Of a DNA stretch of 64,000 nucleotides, positions 15,276 through 23,985 are shown piece by piece. Source of the stretch: Streptomonospora alba (GTDB lineage Bacteria; Actinomycetota; Actinomycetes; Streptosporangiales; Streptosporangiaceae). The number at the start of each line of letters is the position of its first letter. Positions within the stretch are counted from its first letter, which is position 1. The position numbers and the translations under genes were made by a program. The DNA lies in assembly GCF_000826685.1 (NCBI RefSeq), contig NZ_JROO01000009.1, forward strand, positions 1 through 64,000, given 5' to 3'. The notes under the pieces are model-generated. The model searched no databases. It was not told the origin of the DNA and worked only from the letters and a program-made list of their open reading frames with translations.

Positions 15276-16889
15276 TTAGTGGTGTGTCATCCAGAGATGT
15301 TCCTGGACCAGCGTCTGGATCTGATCGAAGTGGGAGTGGACGAAGTCGCGCAGCATGTGCGGCATGAGACCGTCAGGGCGCATATAGGCGGTCTTGCTGG
15401 TTGGGCTGACGGCACGAACGATCTCGCCCTCCTGAGCCGTCCAAAGTTCCAGGACACCCTGTCGGATTCCCAGGGGGTCCACATCTATCAGGGCGTAGCG
15501 AAGTCCCCAGAGCGAGAGCAGGAGGGAGTCCAATTCTCCGATCTCTCCGCTGTGGCGGTACACCGCCCATCCCGTCGGTTCACGGAGCGGAGGGGGTGCC
15601 AGACGGGCCAGGTTGGAGCGCTGCCACCCGTCCCATACCAGGCAACCAAAAGTGGCCCGGGTACGGCCTCCGGTGTAGGTGGCCGTGGCCCGGAGCATAG
15701 GCGCGTACTTTTCGAGCGCTGACGATGTATCAGTCAGTCCGTACATCAGTGTCTGCAGGAGGTCACAGGGATTGTGAACGTAGATATCCACGTCCAAACA
15801 TGACGAGTCCGCTTCGGCTTCGTCCAACCATCGTTCCATCAGAACGGACCAGTCGGCGTTCCCGGCAAGGGTCTGTCGAATCGACTCTCGTTCTGATGCC
15901 CACCGGGGTTGGATGTCCGGTACGGCAGTGCCCTGACGGCGGATCTGGGCGCCTCCGTACCTGCCTGCAACGGCTTGGTATAGGTCGTCGTCGGTCAAGA
16001 GCTCCGAGGTCGCGTAAGCACCGGAGCGGCGCACCGACCGAAGCTCCCAGTGGGGGTCGTCGGATATCCGGATGAAATCCTCGGGGGCGCCGTTCCTTGA
16101 TACTCCGAGGGCCTTATGGGAGAGGCAGATGTGGTGCAGGGCCCGGTACTCGGCGGGGTGTTCGCGGTAGTAGTCGGGGACGTCGAAGAATGGGTCGTCC
16201 TCCTCATCGTGTGCGGGTACCACGTCCAGTGAGTCCTGGAGGGGTGCGAGGTCAGGATTGATCCGGCCGATCGCGAAGTACAGCAGATACTGACCGTCGA
16301 CGAGTTCCGGTGCATCAATTCGATCGAAGTCGAAGCCGATCAAGTGGTGGGCTTGGGCCTGTGAAGCCAGTTCGATGATCTCATGCCAGCCTCGTTCACG
16401 TTCCTCAGCTGTCGCGTAGACCTCAATGCAGTGCACCCGTGAAGGATGATGGTTAAAAGGCTCGGGAGACCAAGAGACCCTTTCAATACCCGGGATCCTG
16501 CCGCTTGGCGCCGCGGAAATCTTGTAACCTCGCAGGTCATGCCCCCAGTCGCGGGCGAAATTGCTCGCTGAAGTATACAGATCATGCCAGGTTGTCGATA
16601 GGATGAGGGTGCGGATTCGGTCCTTGGGGAGGTTCATTTGATCACGAAGGAGTTCTGTGTACTTCGCGACTTCGTGAAGGGCTTGACGTGCGCTTGTATT
16701 TGTACGCTTTAATTCGATTACCACCCACATTTCATTCTTGTCTTTAGCAAGTATGTCGATGAATCCATCTGCCCCATTTGGGTTTGCGATTCTAAACTCG
16801 GTGGCGATCAGAGAGAGGCGGTGCTCTGGCTCAATAATCTGGAGGTTGGCAGCGAGGTAGTCTCGAATGTGTTTTTCGTGTGCCTTCAT
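15276..16889 (-). CDS. PD-(D/E)XK nuclease-like protein (NucS/DUF91-type N-terminus)
   Basis: Protein of 537 residues. The N-terminal 110 residues look like a NucS/DUF91 endonuclease core: GFIDILAKDKNEMWVVIELKR supplies the Asp and the E-x-K motif of a PD-(D/E)XK active site. The remaining 400 residues contain no domain I recognise, though segments such as HHLIGFDFDRIDAPELVDGQYLLYF (in two parts) look well folded and may sense a target. As the only gene between att copy B and the next leader/array, it is a candidate single-gene defence effector. Codon use is slightly less GC-rich near its 5' end. Function beyond nuclease-like is inference. Confidence 0.65.
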   Translation of the reverse strand: MKAHEKHIRDYLAANLQIIEPEHRLSLIATEFRIANPNGADGFIDILAKDKNEMWVVIELKRTNTSARQALHEVAKYTELLRDQMNLPKDRIRTLILSTTWHDLYTSASNFARDWGHDLRGYKISAAPSGRIPGIERVSWSPEPFNHHPSRVHCIEVYATAEERERGWHEIIELASQAQAHHLIGFDFDRIDAPELVDGQYLLYFAIGRINPDLAPLQDSLDVVPAHDEEDDPFFDVPDYYREHPAEYRALHHICLSHKALGVSRNGAPEDFIRISDDPHWELRSVRRSGAYATSELLTDDDLYQAVAGRYGGAQIRRQGTAVPDIQPRWASERESIRQTLAGNADWSVLMERWLDEAEADSSCLDVDIYVHNPCDLLQTLMYGLTDTSSALEKYAPMLRATATYTGGRTRATFGCLVWDGWQRSNLARLAPPPLREPTGWAVYRHSGEIGELDSLLLSLWGLRYALIDVDPLGIRQGVLELWTAQEGEIVRAVSPTSKTAYMRPDGLMPHMLRDFVHSHFDQIQTLVQEHLWMTHH

Positions 16890-17411
16890 CGCCTCGACAC
16901 TAGCGGACGTCGGTGACAGGGCAGCAGCAGATCCGTCTTTGGAACGGGCGGGTAGCCTCCTCGTTAGCCCCGAGCGCGTTACGCCTGTTCAGTCCAAGCG
17001 GCATGTGGGTGCCGCTGGGGTGTAGGGCGCCACGATCATCGGATCGCGAACTCAGCTCAGTCAGCTCCGATGGTTGTTTCAAGGACGTCGAACAGAATCT
17101 GGACAGATGATGAGATCCTCGCTTATAATATCCGGCTCGGGCGACCCGCAGTCGCCATCGTGGACGAGATGACTGCGCCATTGCCGACACACGACCGCTC
17201 GACCGTGATCGTCAGAGAAATCGTGCCGGATTTCCGGGGCGTTCGTGTTAATAGCCCAGGAGAGTGCCACTCTCCACTTTCGTGGCGGGCTGAACTGATG
17301 CAGGCCCAGTCCACGGTCCTCCGACGGCGGGCGGCACGTTCGGTTTCTGGGCGCGGTGCGCGAAGCCAGGCGAAGTGAGAACCCTGATGGTGCACGACAC
17401 TTGGCGTTTGG
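16890..17411. other. intergenic region, no convincing gene
   Basis: About 520 bp upstream of the nuclease gene. A minus-strand frame of 96 codons (16900-17190) has no recognisable motif and unusual composition, so I do not call it. A short hairpin gagagtg/cactctc lies near 17263-17277. From about 17380 the sequence turns into remnants of the att right arm. Confidence 0.4.
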
Positions 17412-17430
17412 GTGCACCCTCCGGGTGCAC

Positions 17431-17671
17431 GAGCCTGTCGACCGCCTCGGGGGTCATCTTGGACGATCTCCGCCTGGCAGCGCCACACGGCGGGCCGGCC
17501 GGTAGGCTGGGCTGTGGGCGCAGCCCGTTGTGTGGTGGGCTTCGGAACCGGAAGCTCTCATGGATTCCCGGGGAGGTTCCGAAGTAGGTTCCTTCCTGAG
17601 CGGGTGGGTATGTCTGTTCTCGGTGCAGTGCGCGGCGGGGATCGTTTGGGCGTTTCGCCTGCTCGGGCGCT
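17431..17671 (+). repeat. leader-like repeat, copy 2 (complete)
   Basis: Begins after a perfect GTGCACCC/GGGTGCAC pair (17412-17430) and ends at the first repeat of array 2. It holds a perfect 10-bp inverted repeat, CTTCGGAACC at 17540-17549 and GGTTCCGAAG at 17575-17584, with a 25-base loop. The last 100 bp (ending gcctgctcgggcgct) are also conserved before array 4. Its position and conservation fit a CRISPR leader. Confidence 0.65.
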
Positions 17672-18056
17672 GTGGCGGTCGCCGTGAGCGGCGGCCGAGG
17701 ATCGCAACCATCGTCTGACGGATGAAAAGACGGAATGGAATGGTGGCGGTCGCCGTGAGCGGCGGCCGAGGATCGCAACGGCGAGGGCACCGACGTCATC
17801 GTGTACGGCGAGGCGTGGCGGTCGCCGTGAGCGGCGGCCGAGGATCGCAACGTGACCGTGGACGCGTCGACTTCGGCGACCTGCCAGTGGCGGTCGCCGT
17901 GAGCGGCGGCCGAGGATCGCAACTGCGTCATCGCCTCCAGCTTGGCGTCGACGCCCTGGTGGCGGTCGCAGTGAGCGGCGGCCGAGGATCGCAACCCCCG
18001 GGGCTGCAGACCGGAACACAGCAGGACGTGGGAGGGTGGCGGGCGCCGCCAGCAGG
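17672..18056 (+). CRISPR. CRISPR array 2 (5 repeats plus degenerate end)
   Basis: Perfect or near-perfect 37-nt repeats at 17672, 17743, 17815, 17887 and 17959 with spacers of 34, 35, 35 and 35 nt, then a 40-nt spacer and a degenerate terminal repeat from 18036. The repeat is the family consensus with loop TGAG. The fifth repeat has one change (GTCGCAG for GTCGCCG). A complete leader-like sequence precedes it, so this is the best-preserved array. The spacers look like unrelated unique DNA. Confidence 0.9.
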
Positions 18057-18111
18057 CCGGGTGCGGGGCGAGGTCCGAAGGCTCACGGGGCCGGCCGGGC
18101 CATCCCGTGCA

Positions 18112-18280
18112 GCTCGATCCCCTCGATCGCCTCGGGGGGCATCTTGGATGATCGTGGGCATGGCAGCGTCACACGGCGGGTCGGCCAGTAGGTTGGGGTG
18201 TCGGCGCAGCCCCGTTGTGTGGCGGGCTTCGGAACCGGAAGCTCTCATGGATTCCCGGGGATGTTCCGAAGTAGGCGTCG
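18112..18280 (+). repeat. leader-like repeat, copy 3 (no array follows)
   Basis: Repeats the leader sequence from the gcctcggggggcatcttgg segment through CTTCGGAACC (18228-18237) and a one-mismatch right arm TGTTCCGAAG (18262-18271). It is joined upstream to catcccgtgca, the start of an att left arm, without any core, showing a deletion. The HEPN gene, not an array, lies downstream. Confidence 0.6.
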
Positions 18281-18333
18281 AGGTAGCGACCGTTGGTACC
18301 AGACATCCTGATATTTTCTACTTTATTCGAAGC

Positions 18334-19020
18334 TTACCAAGGTGAGATCGTAAGTTTGCATATTCTCATCACTGATTGTCCAACTGCGGTATTTATCTCT
18401 CTGGCTAGATCTTGAACTAGGGCCACGTAGTCGTCCACATCGATATGCGTTGCAGACGCTGAGGCTTCGCCATGAGCTATGGCATTGCGCCTCGCGACAA
18501 GACCATTAACTCTATCGAGAAGTGGTCTTCGGTCGATCTTTTCGAGGTGTTGAAGGATGTCAACATCTAGTAGTGCTAGAAACTGGCAGATTTCTCGCGA
18601 CCCCGGATTGTCCATCTGGCTGCATACGGTCTTCGCGCGAACCATTGTCGCTTCCAGAGTGGCGCCAGGTCGCCAGAGGAATGATTCAGAAGCAAACATA
18701 TCCTTGATCTTGGGTGCACGAGCATTTTTGTCCTTAATGGATTCTATTGCTCTAAGGTGATCCTCGACGTGGAGTGCACGTAAAATAATGGGTAGATCAT
18801 CCACGCAGGCCTTATTTGCAACGAGGAAATCGACTGCTTCGGCTGCAATGTCCTCCAGGAAGCCTTCCAAGTGAGCTGATAATAGAACGATACAGCTTCG
18901 GTTGATCGAATTGCTCACTGCGGGCTGTGATGTTTCCCCGGATCGCATAGGGTCAAGGTCCGAGAGCAGGCGGATTTCTGCCAGGCGATTCGCCAGATCC
19001 GCCCAGGCCGTGGATGTCAT
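18334..19020 (-). CDS. HEPN-family nuclease-like protein (MAE_28990/MAE_18760 type)
   Basis: Alpha-helical protein of 228 residues. The HEPN active-site motif R-x4-H is present at ARRNAIAHG (Arg178, His183), and the N-terminal helix CIVLLSAHLEGFLEDIAAEA is typical of the RiboL-PSP-HEPN/MAE_28990 group. These proteins are predicted RNases that occur next to DUF262 proteins in defence islands, and here the ATG at 19020 overlaps the DUF262 stop (ATGA). DNA here is visibly AT-richer than the rest of the window, consistent with recent transfer. The likely role is an abortive-infection RNase controlled by its DUF262 partner; this is inferred from family and context. Confidence 0.8.
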   Translation of the reverse strand: MTSTAWADLANRLAEIRLLSDLDPMRSGETSQPAVSNSINRSCIVLLSAHLEGFLEDIAAEAVDFLVANKACVDDLPIILRALHVEDHLRAIESIKDKNARAPKIKDMFASESFLWRPGATLEATMVRAKTVCSQMDNPGSREICQFLALLDVDILQHLEKIDRRPLLDRVNGLVARRNAIAHGEASASATHIDVDDYVALVQDLAREINTAVGQSVMRICKLTISPW

Positions 19021-20183
19021 GCTTCTGGGAGATGAGGAAGGGAGGAGGGGATATCCAGCGATTTTAGCATTTCGCTGTACTTTCGAACCCTTCCGTGCAT
19101 GCGTGTTCGGTCAGCCGTCGCTCTGCCGATGAAAACTTGAAATGTGGAGTCGCTCAGAAGCTCATGATGAGCTTCCCTTATTCTGGATTCCTTTCCGGTA
19201 ATGGAGCCCAGGTCTGCAAAGGCAAAACTCAGGCTGACTGCATCATACAGTGCTCGGTTTACGTTGGTGGCCGGTTTTCCTTCCTCCTGTATGATGCGGA
19301 AAGCGCGACCGTCGAAGATGGAAGCAATGTGTTGCATTGTTGCATCAAAAATAGCAACTACCTCTTGGCTGGGGCGCCGTTGGCGGTTGCGTCGCATGTG
19401 TTCGTTCAGAAACTGAGTTACGGGCGGTTTGTAACCGGAAAGGTTCTCGTGTAGGGCCAGGAATCTCAGAACCATCTCTTCATCGCGCATGCGGGAATCT
19501 TTGCCCCGACCTATGGCTCTCCTGAAGCTATCCATTTGAGCCAAGTCTTTCAGGGTGTCATTGAAGGCGCCACGGTATATACAATTGCGTAGCTCATGCG
19601 GTGCTAGCTTGACTGCGCCAGTATTCAACCGCTCAAAAACGTCAAACTTAATATCCGGGTGTGACTCATCCGTGATGACAACAAATCGCAAAGTACGTGA
19701 TTCTACTCGCCGCTGGTCGCGGGCAGATATTTCGCTGAACTGTTTGCCGTTTAATTCTGTTAGAACGGAGAGTCCGCGCAAAGCAAGGTCGTCCTTGAGA
19801 AAGCGAACGATGGAGTGGACCCTCTGGAGCCCATCAATAACCTCCCAAGTCCCGTCTTCGTTTTCGGCGAAGTAGCAAACCGGGATCGGCACATTTAGCA
19901 GGAGCGACTCGACCAGCCTGCTCGCTTTTGCGTCATCCCAAACATATTCTCGCTGATACGGGACTTCCATCAGTAGAATCTTGCGCTTGTCTACATGTGA
20001 TGTTAGTTGGTCCACGGAATAGTCATAGGGTTGCGTTACAAGCTTACGCTCGCCAGCTGCGACATCCAGTGGTTCAGGATTATCCTCGAATTCGAAGGTG
20101 TTCTGTCCTTCTTGCTCCACCAAGTCTGTCTCCTCGCCTGAACGTCGTATGGCGCCAGTATAGACCTCGTACGTACTCAACAT
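19017..20183 (-). CDS. DUF262 (GmrS-like) protein
   Basis: Protein of 388 residues with the DUF262 ParB-like nucleotide-binding fold: PYQREYVWDD (residues 75-84), then LVESLLLNVPIPVCYF and WEVIDGLQRVHSI with the DGxQR motif as DGLQR (117-121), and later FERLNTG. DUF262 is the GmrS half of GmrSD type IV restriction enzymes, where it hydrolyses NTP. The DUF1524 HNH (GmrD) partner is missing; instead the HEPN gene follows with a four-base overlap. The N-terminal 60 residues are acidic and probably a linker. GC content is low relative to the chromosome. Confidence 0.85.
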   Translation of the reverse strand: MLSTYEVYTGAIRRSGEETDLVEQEGQNTFEFEDNPEPLDVAAGERKLVTQPYDYSVDQLTSHVDKRKILLMEVPYQREYVWDDAKASRLVESLLLNVPIPVCYFAENEDGTWEVIDGLQRVHSIVRFLKDDLALRGLSVLTELNGKQFSEISARDQRRVESRTLRFVVITDESHPDIKFDVFERLNTGAVKLAPHELRNCIYRGAFNDTLKDLAQMDSFRRAIGRGKDSRMRDEEMVLRFLALHENLSGYKPPVTQFLNEHMRRNRQRRPSQEVVAIFDATMQHIASIFDGRAFRIIQEEGKPATNVNRALYDAVSLSFAFADLGSITGKESRIREAHHELLSDSTFQVFIGRATADRTRMHGRVRKYSEMLKSLDIPSSLPHLPEA

Positions 20184-20332
20184 TGTTCCTCAAGCTTGGT
20201 TTGCCGCAATTGGCTAGGGGGATGGCGGAATATAAGGGGCGCCACGCGTGCCGGCGGCCACCTGACGCAGCCGACGATGCGCTCAAGCTTCTCGGCCACA
20301 CACGGGGGACGCGCCGCTCATCCCCACATGTC

Positions 20333-21577
20333 TTAGGTGATCGCCGACGCCAACTGTTCCTTCGTGAGCACAAGCTTGCTCAGATCGACGCCCCTCAAAT
20401 CAGCGTCTCCGAGTTCAGCGCCGATCAGGCGCGCGTCATCGAGGTGAGCACAGGTCAGGTCCGTGTGGTTGAGATGAGCGCCGGCCAGCGTTGCGGATTC
20501 GAGACGAGCGCCGGACAAGACTGCACGTTCGAGATGAGCGTCGGACAGGTGAGCATCTTCGAGGTGGGCGTCGGTCAGGATCGCGTTCTCGAGACGGGCA
20601 CTAGGCAGGATCGCGTTGTCGAGGTGGGCGCTGCCCAGGTAGGAGCCCTCGAGATGGGCGGCGTTCAGGATTGAACTTGAGAGGTGGGCCCGGGCGAGAG
20701 TAGCGCCTTCGAGGCGGATACCGGCTAGGTTCGCGTTTTCGAGGTGGGCGTCGGTCAAGTCCGCGTCATCGAGGCGAGCGCGGGTCAGGTTCGCGTTCTC
20801 AAGGTTGGCGCGTGTCAGGATCGCTCTGTTCAGGCGGGCGCCGTTGAGGTCGGCGCCGCGCAGGTCGGTCTCCGGGAGATGGACTGGGTTCACCTCCTGG
20901 CGGTCGGGGCGTCGTCCGATCACGGTGAGCGCCGCTTGCACGTCTGTGGCAGGTCGAAGGCGTTGGTGCTCAGCTTCGGAAGTTCCGGTTGGCGGGTGCC
21001 GCCGGCCCCGGCCAGCTTCGGCGGGAGAAGGGGTCGGGCGGTGGGCGGGTGCGTGTTCGCGGACGAATGCCGCTAGAACCTCGATCACGGTCTCGTGGTC
21101 GCGCTCGGATTCGCGCATGATGTGCTCGAGGGCGTAGACGGCGGTGATGCGTGTAGCGATGCTGTCCGAACCGAGCTGTTCGCCGGCGTCCTTGAAGCGC
21201 TGGGCCTGCTGTCCCCGTTCGGTCAACTGGTAAGTCTGCTGCGTCACCTGAAGGGTGCGCTGGCCGACCTCGTGGTTGCGCTGGTTAACCCATGAGTTCA
21301 TCCATGTGAAGTACAGCGCACCCAGGGCGGCGCCGCCCACGCCGATCTGGAGGAGCGTACGGCGGGCAGCATCCAGGGACACCGCCTGGTCCTTGGGCTC
21401 CATGTCCGCGAGCACCCCAGAGCCGACGAGCAGCCGTGCGATCGGTCCCAGCAGCAGGGCCAGGATCGCGGTGCCGACCACCGCCACCAAGACGGCCTTG
21501 GCGCCCGCCGACCATGCCTGCCCCCGCTCGACAGGGGCCTGTGGCGCCAGCCGGATCGTCACATTGCGCATGCGCAT
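20333..21577 (-). CDS. membrane-anchored pentapeptide-repeat protein
   Basis: Protein of 414 residues. Two hydrophobic helices (AVLVAVVGTAILALLLGPIA and QIGVGGAALGALYFTW) lie in the first 110 residues, followed by a helical, probably coiled-coil, region around QVTQQTYQLTERGQQAQRF. From about residue 235 a right-handed beta-helix of A(D/N)Lxx pentapeptides runs to the C-terminus (for example LRGADLNGARLNRAIL). I chose the Met at 21577 (AGGA upstream); upstream in-frame codons would translate CRISPR repeats. It lies 150 bp from the DUF262 gene in the same orientation. Such membrane pentapeptide proteins occur near phage-defence genes; the role is unknown. Confidence 0.78.
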   Translation of the reverse strand: MRMRNVTIRLAPQAPVERGQAWSAGAKAVLVAVVGTAILALLLGPIARLLVGSGVLADMEPKDQAVSLDAARRTLLQIGVGGAALGALYFTWMNSWVNQRNHEVGQRTLQVTQQTYQLTERGQQAQRFKDAGEQLGSDSIATRITAVYALEHIMRESERDHETVIEVLAAFVREHAPAHRPTPSPAEAGRGRRHPPTGTSEAEHQRLRPATDVQAALTVIGRRPDRQEVNPVHLPETDLRGADLNGARLNRAILTRANLENANLTRARLDDADLTDAHLENANLAGIRLEGATLARAHLSSSILNAAHLEGSYLGSAHLDNAILPSARLENAILTDAHLEDAHLSDAHLERAVLSGARLESATLAGAHLNHTDLTCAHLDDARLIGAELGDADLRGVDLSKLVLTKEQLASAIT

Positions 21578-21631
21578 CTTCCTAGCAGAGGCGAGCATCC
21601 ACCGGCAGGAGGCGGCCGCCCCCGGCCACCC

Positions 21632-21797
21632 GCTGCGGTCGCCGTCCGCGGCGGCCGAGGATCGCAACACGGTGGGCATGGCCGGGGCCGGAAAGAGCGT
21701 GTAGTTGCGGTCGCTGTCCGCGGCGGCCGAGGATCGCAACGCCGCCGAAGACCTCGAAGCGCGGCTGCGCGTGGTGGTGGCGGCCGCCGCCAGCGGT
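21632..21797 (+). CRISPR. CRISPR array 3 (2 repeats plus degenerate end)
   Basis: Repeats at 21632-21668 and 21704-21740 (37 nt each, loop TCCG), spacers of 35 and 36 nt, degenerate last repeat from 21777. It has no leader copy immediately upstream; the divergent pentapeptide gene starts 55 bp to its left. Transcription from that gene would run away from the array. It probably represents the distal end of an array whose leader side was replaced by cargo. Confidence 0.75.
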
Positions 21798-21847
21798 CCA
21801 GGTGCGGGGCGAGTCCCGAAGGCTCACGGGGTCGGCGGGGCGGTCCC

Positions 21848-22185
21848 GTGCACCCTGGTGCACCCTCGCCGCGGGCCGGATGACGGGATGGAGTCTGCAC
21901 AGCGGGCCGCCGGCGCGAGGTCGTGCACCCTCGCGTGCACCCTGGGCATGAAAAAAGCCCTGCCTGTTCGATTCAACATCGCAGGTCAGAGCTGTTTTTC
22001 GTACAGAGCGGATGACGGGAATCGAAGACTGCAGGAGGGGTGCGCTGACCTGCGAGTATTCGAGTATCCCCAGGCTGTGGGTGAGGCATGGGCCGGGTTG
22101 TGCGCGGTTGCGCCGGGATGGATAGCGAGACGTGCACCCTGGTGGTGCACCACCTTCACCGACCTCGTGCACCCTCGGGGTGCAC
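21848..22185. repeat. att-like direct repeat C
   Basis: Third copy of the 338-bp repeat, with the core at 22006-22026 and GTGCACCC boxes in the same order as copy B. The hairpin preceding the core has one change on its right side (caggtcagagctg). The terminal inverted pair is GTGCACCC-TCG-GGGTGCAC at 22167-22185. Copies B and C are closer to each other than to A. Confidence 0.82.
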
Positions 22186-22309
22186 CAGCGACCCGAACGG
22201 GTAGCGGACCGCTTGCCACGGCCGACGACATGAATAGTTCAATAACTGGGAGCCCCTTGATCCCAGGTCGTACGCATGGAGAATGGTCAGCTGACCGATC
22301 ACCGCAGGA

Positions 22310-23977
22310 TTACTCAGTATCGATATCAGCCTCTCCAACTTGGTCGTCAGCGTGCTGTACGCCTAGCCCGCTCATGAATTGGCGTTCTCGCTCTGCCAAG
22401 AACTGTGTTCGAGTCTCGATAAATCCCTGGTCTTTCCCTAGGCGCAGGTACCTCACGGATTCCTCCGGGATACCATGTGACTTAAGGACACTTCGCCCTT
22501 CGTCGTCTAACGCCAGATCCACCAAAGTCTGGCGCAGTGAGGTGCCGGAGGGCGAAGACATGATCAGTCGATTGGCAGGGCTCGACACATCGGCTAACCT
22601 GCGATTCGTTACAGCATGACGGTAGGCCTCCGTGTGGGAGCGCGCGAGCAACTCTGCCGGCTTGATGGTCGTTCTGCGGTCCGAATCGATCCGATGCGGA
22701 AACTCCCGAAGTTCCCACAAAATAAAAGTGCGCACCCGTGCACTACGGAAATCGAATTTGCTTGGGAACGGTCGGGCACGTTGATCGTGGAAGTCCAAGG
22801 GCCCCTTACCGAGCGCGAAATCCCTCATCCTTTGCAGCGCCTCCCGCACCTGAGTCGTGTTCGCTCCCGCGAATGTCCCAGCCCAGGAGGTAGTCCAGAA
22901 CCAACGCTCCAGATCTGCCAGTCGCTCTCGATCGGGCTCCGCGCAATAGTGGAAAAACGCAGCCAGTAGTACAACCTGCAGGTTGTACGGAATGAGGCGG
23001 GCAACGGGCACCCACACTGTATCGCGCAGGAATTCGATGGTCTTGTCCAGGGCGGCGTCGGCTTTTTCTACGGCATCGACTAACCCGCCTTCCACCCGCT
23101 TCGCTAGAACCTCCCAGCCGGTGCGCTGTATGTCCTCCTCGCCAGAAATCGCTAGAACGACTCGGAAGACAGTCAAGGAGGGGATGTCGCCGAATCCGGT
23201 GGCGGCAATCCGTTCCCGAATATCTTCAATTCGTTCGCTCAGGCTCTCCGGACCAGTCGTTGTGTAGGTTAGTGCGGAGACCATCTGATCGGGCGACATG
23301 GGTTGCCCGCTACTATTGACCCGCGAGAACACTTCGACGGCTTGCGAGAGGCTTCCGCCCGTGAGACGTACAATTGCCATCTGGTGGGACTTGAGTCGCG
23401 CCGCTACCGCCTCCGCGTCGGCGATGAGGTTATCCACATCTTCGTCCTCGGCACGCTGTTGGAGTTCCCGGGCGAAACCGAGGAAATCCATGGTTCGCAG
23501 AAGCGAACGCAAAGGCAGGAAGTGGAGCGGTGGCCTTGCTTCCGTTTTCCAGTGCCGGTAGCGGCTCGACCGGTCGTCACCGCTGCGTAGATCGCGATAT
23601 ACCCACCACATCCAATCTTTCTGGTCTGGGGATCTCCGAGCGTCGGCCGATCGTCGCAACGCCCCGTACAGCGTGGACAGTCGCTGGTGGCCGTCTAGAA
23701 CGTAGGCTGTCTGGCGGTTCGATTCGGGAGGAGGGATGGGAAGGCCGCCGATTTCGTCCAGGCTTTCCAGCGGCAAATCCGTCTGCCAGATCAACAGACT
23801 ACCGATAGGGTAGCCGCGCTCGATGCTGTCAAACAGCCCGAGCATCTGCTCGGGCCGCCATACGAAGGGCCGTTGGAACTTCGGAACTCGCAGGTCGCCC
23901 CTGCCGATAGAATCTAGCACTTGTTCCAACAACCAAATCTCTGGCTTGACCGAGATTTCGTCGTGGGTATCCGGCAT
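22310..23977 (-). CDS. DUF262 domain protein
   Basis: Protein of 555 residues. The N-terminal DUF262 domain shows KFQRPFVWRPEQMLGLFDSI (residues 33-52), YPIGSLLIWQ and YVLDGHQRLSTLYG with DGHQR at 95-99, then FSRVNSSGQPMS. The C-terminal half carries a helical region and no HNH motif that I can see, so it is not a complete GmrSD enzyme. Its start is eight bases after the TOPRIM gene stop, so the three genes ATPase, TOPRIM and DUF262 form one operon. The likely job is the NTP-dependent sensor or regulator of the system, by analogy with other DUF262 proteins. Confidence 0.83.
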   Translation of the reverse strand: MPDTHDEISVKPEIWLLEQVLDSIGRGDLRVPKFQRPFVWRPEQMLGLFDSIERGYPIGSLLIWQTDLPLESLDEIGGLPIPPPESNRQTAYVLDGHQRLSTLYGALRRSADARRSPDQKDWMWWVYRDLRSGDDRSSRYRHWKTEARPPLHFLPLRSLLRTMDFLGFARELQQRAEDEDVDNLIADAEAVAARLKSHQMAIVRLTGGSLSQAVEVFSRVNSSGQPMSPDQMVSALTYTTTGPESLSERIEDIRERIAATGFGDIPSLTVFRVVLAISGEEDIQRTGWEVLAKRVEGGLVDAVEKADAALDKTIEFLRDTVWVPVARLIPYNLQVVLLAAFFHYCAEPDRERLADLERWFWTTSWAGTFAGANTTQVREALQRMRDFALGKGPLDFHDQRARPFPSKFDFRSARVRTFILWELREFPHRIDSDRRTTIKPAELLARSHTEAYRHAVTNRRLADVSSPANRLIMSSPSGTSLRQTLVDLALDDEGRSVLKSHGIPEESVRYLRLGKDQGFIETRTQFLAERERQFMSGLGVQHADDQVGEADIDTE

Positions 23978-23985
23978 GTGCCCCC

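Larger units (their letters stand above)
15097..22026. mobile_element. island unit 2 (nuclease, HEPN-DUF262, pentapeptide; arrays 2 and 3)
   Basis: The 6.9-kb segment between cores B and C. Internal traces of junction sequence (GTGCACCC pair at 17412-17430 and catcccgtgca near 18103, each directly joined to a leader copy) suggest that it is a fusion of two or three original units whose att cores were deleted. No recombinase gene is present. Confidence 0.55.

Noticed and set aside
16900-17190. Possible 96-codon gene on the minus strand
   Set aside because: No ribosome site, no motif, and Arg/Ser-rich composition typical of random frames; listed as intergenic instead.
17248-18345. Open frames on both strands translating repeated RSSAAAHGDRH-like or VAVAVSGGRGSQ-like peptides
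   Set aside because: They are translations of CRISPR repeats and spacers; periodicity follows the 71-72-nt repeat-spacer unit, not codon conservation.
6461-22026. Additional tRNA genes at cores A, B and C
   Set aside because: Only the last 20 or so bases of the tRNA are present; acceptor 5' strand, D-arm and anticodon arm are missing, so they are att copies rather than genes.
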